From Musa acuminata AAA Group (lineage: Eukaryota > Streptophyta > Magnoliopsida > Zingiberales > Musaceae): 64,000 nt of DNA. The number at the start of each line of letters is the position of its first letter. Positions within the stretch are counted from its first letter, which is position 1. The stretch spans positions 32,788,501 through 32,852,500 of the forward strand of contig NC_088345.1 of the NCBI RefSeq assembly GCF_036884655.1, given 5' to 3'. The notes under the pieces are model-generated. The model did no database searches and was not told the DNA's origin. It saw only the letters and a list, made by a program, of their open reading frames with translations. Below, in pieces: positions 10,794-20,359 of the stretch. Position numbers and translations under genes: made by a program.

Positions 10794-11950
10794 TTTCCGG
10801 ATATTGCCAAACCTCTGCGAGTGGTGTTCCTCACTGTCTTATTTCTTTGGGTTTGTTATGTTCACGAAAAACAACTGAACTGTAAAAGATGAGCATCACC
10901 AACAAAGAATAAAAAGTCAGATCCTACTAGAAGCAGACGCCTCTCAGAATGAAGTCCAACCCACACCACAACTTAATGCACACTATAAAGACCTGCCTGT
11001 TGCTTCCTCCATAATTATCACAAATATGCAACAGGAAATGAATCAAGAAAGAACTTGAAAAGAATTTCCATCTCAAACTCTGACTTCTTTAAAACCAAAG
11101 AGGGAAACTCAAAACTTATAACAAAAAGACAACTAACAAAAATAACCGAGAGAGGGTCAACAACTGAATTTGGAGATTCTAATACAAAAAAAAGAAGAAG
11201 AAGAAGAAGAAGAAGAAGAAGAAGAAGAAGAAGAAGACTACTCTCCCCAATTTATCCCCATCAACCGGCCTCAGAACACAAATCTGCAACACGAAATAAA
11301 TCAAGACCGAACTTAAAACAATTCCTCTCTCCATACACCGAGTTATTTACAATAAAATTAGAAAAACTAGAAATTCACGAGAAAAGACAGCTAACAGAAG
11401 TAACCTACACAGCGTCAATAACTAAATTTGCAGATTCTAATATAAAAGAAAGAAGATTACACTGTCTCCGAATTCCGGTCCTCAGATACGGTCCGCAGAC
11501 GACTCGGCTCGGCGAAGTCCAAGATTTCGATCGGACGGATAGATCAGAGCACCCAACGTCTTCCGCTCCTGCCCTCACTTCTACCTGTCAATCCTCCACG
11601 GTACAAAGAGTGAAATCGAACAGTAGGACACCCAGTTCAATACTCAAATGATCCGAGGCGCTGTGAATTGTTACGAGTGCGAACCCTAACTGCACAAGAA
11701 TCGATCTCTTTTAGGGTTTCGGGGCTCCCTTCGGCTCTTTCGTCTTCGCACAGCAGAAGCGAGAAGTGAGACGGAGAAATAAGAAATTAGTGGGAGCGTT
11801 TCTTAGAGGGTCAAAAAGGTTCGGCGATCGTGATAACAACAGGATACAGATTTCTAAGTACTTCTCTAATATGACACGTGGGACGAATACGCTTCCGATC
11901 CTAATCAAAATGAAACTTTTGTATCCTTGCCAACCAATAAATTAACAAGT
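10794..11950 (-). promoter_or_regulatory. SEC23 leader and upstream region with internal duplication and (AAG)n tract
   Basis: Minus-strand features suggest a 5' untranslated region with an intron: an acceptor-like CTCGCAG about 20 bases before the start codon and a donor-like GACAG|GTAGAAG near 11583-11590. Two telo-box-like words lie further upstream (AACCCTAA at 11684-11691 plus strand; TTAGGGTTT at 11712-11720). No convincing TATA box was found. A pure AAG/CTT microsatellite spans about 11191-11237. The segment 11019-11190 is repeated at 11277-11450. Confidence 0.5.
11191..11237. repeat. (AAG)n trinucleotide microsatellite
   Basis: About 15 uninterrupted AAG units. On the minus strand this is a CTT tract, common in plant 5' leaders. 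The arginine-rich open frame at 11055-11651 on the plus strand is a by-product of it. Confidence 0.9.
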
Positions 11951-12280
11951 TTGCCATTCCAATATTATAATAAACATATATAAATATTAAAATTCTTCAA
12001 TGTCTTTTTTTTTTTTCAGTGTAATTTAATAATTTATTTTACGTTGATCTTTTAAATGCTGATTTCCTCGGATCTTATTTCTCTTGGTGTAATAATAGAA
12101 TCCATATATGGAGTTTTGACTAATGATTCTTGTGATGTCTTATTTATGCATACTTTTATTTTTTATTTATCTCATATTACTTGTGGATCATTCGTCTATA
12201 ATTATCAAAGTGAAAGATTGCAATGAAGATCATAATAAAGTTAAATTATTTTATTTTGAACCTATATAGTTGGAGTATTC
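11950..12280. other. AT-rich intergenic stretch
   Basis: No open frame, splice signal or repeat that I can support. Confidence 0.5.
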
Positions 12281-13700
12281 TGAGATTATTATTTTTTTAT
12301 TTAGTCTCAAAATTTTGAAATTCTTTTCTCTTGTTTATCCTATGGATTCACATTCCCCTTCAGCAAAACCTATCGAGACTTAAGTTTACTCTTACTGAAT
12401 GAATGGAGTAAGAAAATGGTGACAACTTAATTAAAACAACCTCATATGATATAGCTAAACTTGAGAAGGCCAATGGCCTTGGCTTATTATCCGTAGCTGA
12501 TTATTTTATTGTACTCTCCAATATCTTCATAATAAGATGATTGTTCTTATTAAACAAATCCACTTGAAATAAGGGATTAGAGCTAAATGTTATTGGTTGG
12601 TGGATGGATATAGGAATACTATTTTTTTTTTTTTTTGGATTGACTAGTCATTGAAAGAGAATAATAATATTAAATTTACTCACTCGGATGGATGATACCT
12701 AACTGGTTCTCTAGAATGACTTTACCACTTCCTTTTTCTATTCTTGGAGCAAATATCCTTAACTTTCTTATTTATCCCTACATGAGCAAAGAGAGCTAAT
12801 TACCTCCTTTTCTGAAAATATAATCTTTTCGACTTTAAATCAAATGGGATTGAGAGAGAGAGCCCAAGTGATTTTAATATTGAATTTTATAGAATTTTTT
12901 ATGATGATATTAAAGAAGAAATTTTGGTTTCTTGTTCTTTGTTTCATGAGTCTTGTTATATTCTTGATAGTTTAGTTGGGGGAGAACTCAGTTAGTGCTT
13001 ATTTCAAAAAAAAATAATGCTTCTCATATTTAGAAGTACATACTAATTGTTCTTTGGAATGTGATTTATAAATTTCTTACTAAAATTTAACCTACTCATA
13101 TAAAAGATAAATTAGAAAGGTTAATTAGTCAAGAACAGTCTACATTTGTTCCCGCATTCCATGACTAAATTTAGGAAAACCATCTTTCATTATCATTAAA
13201 TTAGACATTGAAAAAGCTTATGACTCGTTATCTTAAAAAACTATTTTCAGAATAAGATTCCCTGATTTACATATTAAATAGATTAAGGATTATATTTCTT
13301 CCCTCTCCTACTCATGTCTTATTAATGATCATTTATATAAGTAGTTTTCTAATAAAAAAGGGATCCTACCTCTCCTTATATTTTTTTATCTTAGTTGAAC
13401 AATTTCTTTCCAGATTAATCTCTCAATTTGTTGAACATAATAAAATTATTCTTTCCACCATTAAAGGTATTAAGGTTTTTGCGGATGACCTTATAGCATT
13501 TAGGACAAATAACAAATTTTGTTACAATGTTGTTGTACCTCAAATTTATGAGGAGCTCACTAAGCTTATAATTAATTTGGCCAAATCTAATATTTACTTT
13601 CCTAGACATTATGAGCCTATAATTAAAGAAGGCTCTTGGCATTAAAGAATACTACCCACCTATGAAATACCTTTATCTCGTTGATAAAACTAGTAACAAA
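12280..13700 (+). pseudogene. LINE (non-LTR) reverse transcriptase remnant
   Basis: Read across frames, the plus strand shows the motif order of an L1-type plant LINE reverse transcriptase. Around 13190-13240 there is 'KLDIEKAYDSL', then 'FPDLHIKWIKDYISSLSYS' and 'LINDHLYKWFSNKKG' near 13260-13370. 'VFADDLIAF' follows near 13480-13503, corresponding to the FADD catalytic box, then 'INLAKSNIYF' near 13570-13600. Many stops and frameshifts break it; only 13325-13645 remains open for about 100 codons. No poly-A tail or target-site duplication was located. It is older than the LTR elements to its right. Confidence 0.7.
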
Positions 13701-13939
13701 CTTTAAAGATAGTAGAAAGGGCTCTTATCCTAGGTCGATAAACATGTTGTCTTGTACATTGTTATTAACACTATTTCCTTACATTTACTTCTAAATTGTT
13801 GGATTTTTAACAAAATTCTTAGAAGATTCACTTGGATGTGAAGAGAATTTTTTTTAACACAAATCCCCATAAGAAAAAAATTAAGCTTATCAGTTAGAAC
13901 TGCATTACCAAGACTAAAGCTTATCCCTAAACACAATCT

Positions 13940-14603
13940 CCTGTCAGGTGGTGGTATCGCCCAGTGTCAATGCCGTAGGCGATAGCACTACCCAGCATAG
14001 GTGGTGGTACCGTAAGACTGGGTGGTGGTATTGCCTAGTGTCAATGCTGTAGGCGATAGCACTGCCCAGCATAGGCGGTGGTACCCGAGAAACCCGGGAT
14101 GATATCTTTTTTGGCTTTATTTTTTAAGTCATTTGGGGTCTATAAATACCCTAGCTATTCCTGCATGGAGTAGTAAGAATTGAGTTGAGAAAAAGAAAAA
14201 ATATTATTGAGAAAGAAAGGTTGTAATCTCTTTGAAGTGTAGGGTCACTTCTTCCTAGTATTTAGAAGTTGTTCTAAAGAGAGAAGTGAGGTCTAAGAAA
14301 GAGAGGGCGTAAAGATTCTCTTTTGAGCCTATCAAAAGTAGAAAGAGTTGTAAGAGTAGTTAATCTTTGCTCGTTGAAAGAAAATCGGTAGTGAAAGCTG
14401 GTGGCCTCGAGTGAAGAGGAATCGGGAGTGAATGTAGGTCACGACGACCGAATCACTATAAATCCGGTTTACATTTACTTTGAGCTTTTTATTTTCATTA
14501 CAAACTGATTTCTTACTTTCACTGTGCTAATGAACGTATTTTCAAGTTAACGTCTTTTCGATATCGATTTTCATCGTACGAAGTTTTAAACTGACATAAT
14601 TTT
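13940..14603 (+). repeat. Old Sirevirus-like element A, 5' LTR fragment
   Basis: A decayed LTR of the same broad family as those to the right. It shows the GGTGGTATCGCCC/GGTGGTACC word cluster (13945-14095), a TATAAATA at 14141-14148, and the 'GACCGAATCACTATAAATC' segment near 14448-14467 that all these LTRs share. Its left end is missing. It is interrupted at 14603 by array N and resumes at 31070. Confidence 0.7.
14599..14603 (+). repeat. Target-site duplication ATTTT, left copy (array N)
   Basis: ATTTT directly before TGTTGAATC of LTR1, matched by ATTTT at 31070-31074 directly after LTR3. Confidence 0.85.
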
Positions 14604-15126
14604 TGTTGAATCTCGGATTTTGATGATGAAGTCAATTGTCATTTGTTATCTAATCTATGTGTTGAGATAAGTGTGCAGGATTAATTACGATGAGAGTAAG
14701 ACAAGCAGCAGGAGTTGCGCCGGAGTCAAGATCATGATCACGTTGGGAGTTCGAGAGTTCGACGGAAGTTCGGACGGTCGTCGGAGGTTCAGAGAGAACA
14801 GATCCGAGAAGTCCAGAAGCTTGCCAAGCGAAGCTCGTCGGAACTCGCCAAGTGGATCGTCGCAAAGTCCAGGAGTATGCCGGATGTCCGCAGAAGGATC
14901 ACCGAGGGTTATCGGTTGATCGACGGAAGTTGGCAGGAAACTCGCCGGAAGAAGCGATTGACGCATCGGAGCAAGCTGCAGAAGTTGTCTTAGAGATAAT
15001 CGTAGTTAGCACGATGATTAAGCATGAAAATGGGAGGTGATCCCATTAGCTTAATCTTGGGGCAATTGGGCCCCTGAAAAGATTCAAAGTGGGTCGAATG
15101 GAGTGAACCATTCGGACCCTGATTGC

Positions 15127-15650
15127 ACCAGGAGGTGCAACCGCCCCAGCCAGGAGGTGCAACCGCCTGGGCTGTGGGGTTGAGAGGTGCAACCGCCCCA
15201 GCCAGGAGGTGCAACCGCCTGGGCTGTGGGGCTGGGAGGTGCAACCGCCCCAGCCAAGAGGTTGCACCGCCAGAGCTCAAGTTCTGAGCTCTGCCAGGCG
15301 ATGCAACCACCAAGCTCAGTCTTCGAGCTTTGGCAGAGAGGTGCATCAGCCTGAGCTCAGTCTCGAGCTCTGCCAGGTGATGCATTCACCAAGCTCAGTC
15401 TTCGAGCTCTGGCAGAGAGGTGGATCAGCCTGAGCTCAGCTTGGAGCTCTGCCAGGTGATGCAACCACCGAGCTCTGTTTCGAGCTCTGCCAGGTGATGC
15501 AATCACCAAGCTCAGTCTTCGAGCTCTGCCAGGTGATGCAACCATCGAGCTCAGTCTTCGAGCTCTGGCAGAGAGGAGCAATCGGCAGAGCTCAGTCTTC
15601 GAGCTCTGCCAGGCGGTGCCACCTCTCCAGTCGAGAGGTGCAACCGCCTG
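15127..15650 (+). repeat. GC-rich repeat block in LTR1
   Basis: Two interleaved repeats: GGAGGTGCAACCGCC units about 45 bp apart (15127-15270), then ~40-50-bp units of 'GAGCTCAGTCTTCGAGCTC' plus 'TGCCAGGTGATGCAACCACC' (15275-15640). Equivalent blocks are at 22234-22757, 29340-29863, 46228-46858, 49773-50352 and 56855-57434. Confidence 0.85.
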
Positions 15651-15718
15651 ATCCCAGAAATTCTGGGATTTGATCGATTTGATCGTTTTGAGCTCGAATT
15701 TTGAATTGGGTTGGGGCC

Positions 15719-15726
15719 TATAAATA
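15719..15726 (+). promoter_or_regulatory. TATA box of LTR1
   Basis: GGCCTATAAATACCCC, at the end of the GC-rich block; repeated at 22826-22833 (LTR2) and 29932-29939 (LTR3). Transcription is expected to start about 30 bases downstream, giving a long R-U5 leader. Confidence 0.75.
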
Positions 15727-16426
15727 CCCCACCCATTCAGCACTGAAAAGATACAGACCCATACCGAAATTGTGATCTTTTCTGTGATTCTAAAGAGCTC
15801 AAAAGTGTTGTAAAGCCTTTAAGTCTCCTCCTTCTGTTCTTCAAGTTTTCAATTGTAAAGTGAGGAGAGAAAGGTCTGTAAAGGTTGTCTCCTAAGCCTG
15901 TCAAAAGGAGAGAAACTGTAAGAGGGAAGTTTGGCCTTCGCCCATTGAAGGAAGGCACCTAGTTGACGTCGGCAACCTCATCGGTGGAGGAAGCCAAAAG
16001 TGGAGTAGGTCAAGGCTGACCGAACCACTCTAAATCTCTGGTTTGCATTTATTTTCGAGCACTTTATCATTACTGCAAACCTCCCTCATCACTACTGCTC
16101 TCTGCGCTTTCACGAACAAGATCTAAGTGCTGTTCTTCCAAATCTGCATTCAGACGTAAACTCGTATTTTCATACATTACAGTTTACGTTTACGTTTGAT
16201 TCTGCAGAACTGTTTTCCGTGCTTTTACGAACGAGCTTCCTTGCAGTTTACGCTTACATTTTAATCCTATTAATAACTGCAATCTGTCCTCTACGATTTT
16301 ACGAACGAGTTTCAACATTCAGACGTAAAACGGCTTTCTTCGCTCAATCATCAGATTTCAGTTCACGTTTACGTCTTAGTTTCAACTGCATACTGCCTTC
16401 TGCGAGTATACAAACGAGTTTCAAAG

Positions 16427-16736
16427 TTTAGACGTAAATCTGCGTCTAACTGCGTTTAGACGTAAATCTGCGTTTAGACGTAAAACTGCGTTTAGACGTA
16501 AAACTGCGTTTAGACGTAAAACTACGTTTAGACGTAAATCTGCGTTTAGACGTAAAACTACATTTAGACGTAAAACTGCGTTTAGACGTAAATTTGCGTT
16601 TAGACGTAAATCTGCATTTAGACGTAAATCTGAGCTTAGACGCAAAACTGCGCTTAGACGCAATCTGCGCTTAGACGCAAAACTGCGCTTAGACGCAATC
16701 TGCGCTTAGACGCAAACTGCACTTAGATACAAACTG
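16427..16736 (+). repeat. 18-bp tandem array in LTR1
   Basis: About 17 units of GCGTTTAGACGTAAAACT with drift toward GCGCTTAGACGCAATCT at the right end. Present at 23534-23843 and 30640-30949 in LTR2 and LTR3. The open frames rich in LRLNAD/RRKTAF across it are products of the 18-base period. Confidence 0.9.
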
Positions 16737-16859
16737 AGAATTTGCTTTTGCATCATAATAGTTTTTGAACAAACGCAGCTTTTGGTTTTTAATCGTTATA
16801 AGATTTCCGCTGCACTAATTCACCCCCCCCCCCCTCTTAGTGCTCTCGATCCTAACAAT

Positions 16860-16871
16860 TGGTATCAGAGC
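16860..16871 (+). other. Primer binding site, tRNA-iMet (N, copy 1)
   Basis: TGGTATCAGAGC starting two bases after LTR1, complementary to initiator methionine tRNA. Confidence 0.9.
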
Positions 16872-16907
16872 AAGGTTAACTCTCTAAAGGATTAAAACCC
16901 AAGAGAG

Positions 16908-18491
16908 ATGGCATACGCCGGAAACCAAGAGGGGCATTCGATTACACGTCCACCCATGTTCAGTGGAACGGACTACACTTACTGGAAGACCCGAATGAGG
17001 ATCTTTCTTATTTCTATGGATTTTGAACTGTGGAACCTTGTTGAAAATGGATTTTCAAAATCTTCTCTTCCAATGATCGATTGGAACGATTTGGAGAAGA
17101 AGGCTTTCGCTCTTAATGCAAAGGCTATGAATGCCTTATTTTGCGCTCTTGATAAAAACGAGTTTAATCGTGTTTCAACTTGCGAAACTGCTTTTGATAT
17201 TTGGCACACACTTGAAGTGACCCACGAGGGCACAAGTAGAGTGAAAGAGTCAAAAATCAATCTATTGCTGCATTCTTTTGAACTTTTCCGAATGAAACCG
17301 AGTGAAACCATTGGCGACATGTTTACCCGTTTCACGGATGTCGTCAACGGTCTAAAAGGACTCGGAAAGAGCTTTTCGGATTTTGAGCTTGTTAATAAGA
17401 TACTAAGATCCCTTCCTAAGAGTTGGGATCCTAAAGTCACCGCCATTCAAGAGGCAAAAGATCTGCAAAATTTCCCTCTTGAAGAACTAATCGGGTCATT
17501 AATGACCTACGAAATGACCTGCAAAGCTCATGAAGAGCAAGAAGACATCCTTCCAAAGAACAGGAAGGATATGGCACTTAAAACTTCTGAATGCCACTTG
17601 AGAGAAAACTCAAGTGATGAGGATTGTGACGATGACTTGGCACTTTTGACAAGAAAGTTTAAAAAATTCTTCAAAAGAAACAAGTTTAAAAACGATGTGA
17701 AAAATAAACTTGAACCTAAGAAGGACCAAGTGATCTGCTATGAATGTAAAAAGCCGGGACATTACAAAAGTGATTGTCCCCAAGTCAAGAAAAGAACAAC
17801 AAAGAAGAAGGCGCTCCAAGCAACATGGGATGATTCGAGCGCATCCGAGGAAGAAGAATCCAACACCGAGCAAGTTGCTCATTACGCCTTTATGGCCATC
17901 GAAGAGGAGGTAACGGATTTATTAGATGCTGATTTATCTTTCGATGAATTATTAAATGCCTTCCATGATTTATTTAATGAATGCAAAGTTATAAATAGAA
18001 AATACAAGTTGCTAAAAAGAGTACATGATAATCTTACTTGTGAGTTTGATAAGTTAAAAGTCGAACATCATGATAGTTTAAACTCATGTATCAAATGTCA
18101 TGATTTAGAAACTATACAAAAAGAAAACTTGCTGCTTAAGGACACCTTGAAGAAATTCGAGGTTGGTAGCAAGTCATTAAACATGATCCTTACAAACAAG
18201 GGTCATGCTCCCAAAAGAAGTGGGATTGGATTTGTGAGGAGTCCTCACCTAAATCCAACTACCTTTGTAAAAGGCCCCATCTTACACGTTCAACACCAAA
18301 CCAAGTGCAACTTTTGTTGCAAGTCTGGACACAAGACACATTGTTGTCCATTCAAGAAAATAAGTCCAAACAAATTAATTTGGGTTCCTAAAGGAACCAT
18401 GATAAACTCTATGCAACATGATAGAAAATGTAGATCTATTTATGAGGCACCCAAAAGCAAATGGGTTCCTAAAGATCATCCGTTCCTATAA
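16908..18491 (+). CDS. Gag of non-autonomous Sirevirus-type element (N, copy 1)
   Basis: 527 residues; Gag forms the virus-like particle and packages the RNA. The N-terminus (PPMFSGTDYTYWKTRM) and residues ~60-190 (HTLEVTHEGTS, IGDMFTRFTDVVNGL, ILRSLPKSWDPKV) match the UBN2-type Gag of plant Ty1/copia elements. There are two zinc knuckles: C277-C280-H285-C290 and C467-C470-H475-C480. An acidic, then coiled-coil-prone stretch (~330-440) lies between them. The start is the first ATG after the primer site. The frame is closed by TAA (18489-18491) where C-type elements have TAG followed by protease. The intact frame, identical to copy 2, indicates recent function. Confidence 0.92.
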   Translation: MAYAGNQEGHSITRPPMFSGTDYTYWKTRMRIFLISMDFELWNLVENGFSKSSLPMIDWNDLEKKAFALNAKAMNALFCALDKNEFNRVSTCETAFDIWHTLEVTHEGTSRVKESKINLLLHSFELFRMKPSETIGDMFTRFTDVVNGLKGLGKSFSDFELVNKILRSLPKSWDPKVTAIQEAKDLQNFPLEELIGSLMTYEMTCKAHEEQEDILPKNRKDMALKTSECHLRENSSDEDCDDDLALLTRKFKKFFKRNKFKNDVKNKLEPKKDQVICYECKKPGHYKSDCPQVKKRTTKKKALQATWDDSSASEEEESNTEQVAHYAFMAIEEEVTDLLDADLSFDELLNAFHDLFNECKVINRKYKLLKRVHDNLTCEFDKLKVEHHDSLNSCIKCHDLETIQKENLLLKDTLKKFEVGSKSLNMILTNKGHAPKRSGIGFVRSPHLNPTTFVKGPILHVQHQTKCNFCCKSGHKTHCCPFKKISPNKLIWVPKGTMINSMQHDRKCRSIYEAPKSKWVPKDHPFL

Positions 18492-18512
18492 AAAACATTG
18501 AAAGTCTAGGCC

Positions 18513-18524
18513 GGAGCAAGAAAT
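18513..18524 (+). other. Breakpoint where pol is missing in N relative to element C
   Basis: The sequence GGAGCAAGAAAT aligns N with element C (minus strand, 43366-43377). Beyond it, C runs into the protease start (WYLDSGC) while N runs into unrelated sequence. The same join is present in copy 2 (25619-25630) and in element E. Confidence 0.7.
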
Positions 18525-19243
18525 AATGTTCTGCTCCTTGACTCTCAATGATCATAAAATCAAAAAGGAACTCGCAACGCTTAAGTAACAAGTGGAAGCT
18601 ATGAAATCACAAATACGATACAATTAGAAACATATGATATCCAAATTCACATACCCCTGATCTTCAAAACCTGTTCATCTACGAATTAATTCTTGTAGAA
18701 ACTAAACATGTCATAAAAGGGACACCAAACAAACATTCGTATGCACGTTAAAAGATCTATCTTACAAAGAGCTTCTTTCTTAAATAAAAACTCATACGAA
18801 ATCATGTAACAAACATCAATTGCTCTGAAACTCTCCTCAAGGCAAAGGCTCCCTAAATCAAAACATCCTAAGTGCTCACCTGCTGCAGGCGGTGGCACCT
18901 CTCCAGCTGGCGGTTGCACCTCCAGCCATCACGGGTTGCCAGAGGTTGCACCGCTCCAGCCAGAGGTGCAACCGCCAGCAGCTCTGCCCTCTAAAATCAC
19001 GCTAGGGCCGGCTAAGGAACCGACCCCAACTCACCCCCATTCCCTCCTCTACTCTTCCAAGACTCCTCCACTCCCACTTCACTCCTCTAAGCCTTCCAAA
19101 TACCTCCCATTTCGGAGCAAAACATCAAGAATCCTTCCTTCTCTTGAAGATTTCACAAAGGTACTCTCTAAGAAGCTCTTAAAATTCTGTTTTGTTCTTC
19201 ATTTACTTTAGCTCATCATCATCCCTCTAAAACAGCAGTAGTA
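18525..19243 (+). promoter_or_regulatory. Spacer and leader of aORF (N, copy 1)
   Basis: No gene up to 18880. At 18887-18978 there is a cluster of GGCGGTGGCACC, GGCGGTTGCACC, GGTTGCACCG and GGTGCAACCGCC words, the same words that fill the LTR block. From about 18990 to 19240 the sequence is C/T-rich and resembles a plant 5' leader, ending at the aORF start. No TATA box is evident. It may be a second promoter or leader for aORF; that is inference. Copy 2 is at 25631-26349. Confidence 0.45.
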
Positions 19244-20359
19244 ATGGGATCTAGAAGATCCTCAAGGGACAAGGGAAAGAGGAGAGTAGTAGAAGAGTTT
19301 GATCTCACTCTTTTTGATTCCAAAAACCATGCTGAAAAATTTCTCTCCTTCGAACTAAGAAGCATTAATAAGGGAAAATATGTAGATCTGAATGAACTAA
19401 GAGATGTAGAGACTATCCATTGGTTTGCAAACCTTAATCTACTTCCCATTTTGCAGATCAACGAACCCATTTATCCTAGACTGGTTAGATTGTTTTATAA
19501 CAACATGCAAAAAGATGATGAAGAAAGGATATCAACCTATCTCTTAGGACAACACATTTCAATCACTGATAGATTCATTTGTGATATGATAGGTATTCCC
19601 ATGAAAAGCATAGGACTTTACTTCAGAGGATCATGGGATGAAAAAACTATTGAAACATCCTACGTTGAAGCCTTAGGAACAATCCTTGCCAATCCTAACG
19701 TAGAATCTATTCCTAAAAGTTGTGAACATCTAATGCCCTTTAACACTAAGATACTTCATCATATCATGACTAGTATAATTCTTCCTAAGCAATACCATCA
19801 TGATGAAGTGAGTCAATTGGAATTAGGAATTATGTACCTAATTATGAAAGAACGTGACATTTGTCTTGGCTATCTGATCCAACAAAATATGTTGGAATTA
19901 TCTACGAAAGATATGATGCTCCCATATGGTGGAATTATTACTAGAATAATGAAAGCTTACGACATTCAAATACCACTAGAAGAAGAAGTAATGAAATCAG
20001 ATAGATACAGCATAATAAACAAAAATCTACTTCACCGACTAAGATGTCACTATAGAAACGGCAACTGGGTTAGAATGCCTAGAAGAACTAATCCCCCTGA
20101 ACCTGAACCTGAACCAGAGCCGGAAACCCCAGTCTTTAGGAGTACCCACTCTCCTCCAATCTGTCCCTTTGAGGAAACACATCCGGTTGAGCAAACTCAC
20201 ACATCATCCATCGAAGATATCGGGATTCGGATGGACCGATTTGAGCAACGACAAGAACGGCTTGAACTTCGACAAGATCAAATCCTAACCGAGCTACAAC
20301 AAATCCATCGACAATTTGACTCTTTATTTAGGCACTTTAATCTTCCACCTCATGAATAA
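19244..20359 (+). CDS. aORF: 371-residue protein resembling 'putative plant transposon protein' (N, copy 1)
   Basis: Function unknown. The basic start (MGSRRSSRDKGKRR) is followed by a region at ~60-250 (RLVRLFYNNM, DRFICDMIGIP, SQLELGIMYLIMKERDICLGYLI, LPYGGIITRIMKAYDI). This resembles the plant transposon-associated domain often found in retrotransposon-carried ORFs; that is from memory of the family and not tested. A PEPEPEPEPE tract lies near 285-296, and a charged heptad-rich segment (RFEQRQERLELRQDQI) near 328-345 should form a coiled coil. No membrane segment is visible, so it does not look like the env-like ORF of some Sireviruses. It occupies the place of pol. It is identical in copy 2 and open, with few changes, in element E, which suggests selection or very recent spread. 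Confidence 0.8.
   Translation: MGSRRSSRDKGKRRVVEEFDLTLFDSKNHAEKFLSFELRSINKGKYVDLNELRDVETIHWFANLNLLPILQINEPIYPRLVRLFYNNMQKDDEERISTYLLGQHISITDRFICDMIGIPMKSIGLYFRGSWDEKTIETSYVEALGTILANPNVESIPKSCEHLMPFNTKILHHIMTSIILPKQYHHDEVSQLELGIMYLIMKERDICLGYLIQQNMLELSTKDMMLPYGGIITRIMKAYDIQIPLEEEVMKSDRYSIINKNLLHRLRCHYRNGNWVRMPRRTNPPEPEPEPEPETPVFRSTHSPPICPFEETHPVEQTHTSSIEDIGIRMDRFEQRQERLELRQDQILTELQQIHRQFDSLFRHFNLPPHE

Larger units (their letters stand above)
14604..16857 (+). repeat. LTR1 of array N
   Basis: 2254 bp, TGTTGAATC...GATCCTAACA. It contains a GC-rich repeat block (15127-15650), TATAAATA at 15719-15726, an 18-bp tandem array (16427-16736) and a 12-base C run 21 bases before the end. It differs from both LTR2 and LTR3 at 14685 (T), 14814 (C), 15285 (T) and 16047 (A). 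Confidence 0.93.

Noticed and set aside
11055..11651. 198-codon open frame on the plus strand opposite the SEC23 leader
   Set aside because: It runs through the AAG microsatellite (poly-Arg) and shows no domain; the region fits a minus-strand leader better.
16427..16736. CRISPR-like appearance of regularly spaced repeats
   Set aside because: Units are contiguous with no unique spacers, sit inside LTRs of a plant retrotransposon, and have no cas genes nearby.
19155..19212. Possible small intron in the aORF leader (AAAG|GTACTC to TTTAG)
   Set aside because: The span of about 50 bases is below the usual plant intron minimum; splicing cannot be supported.
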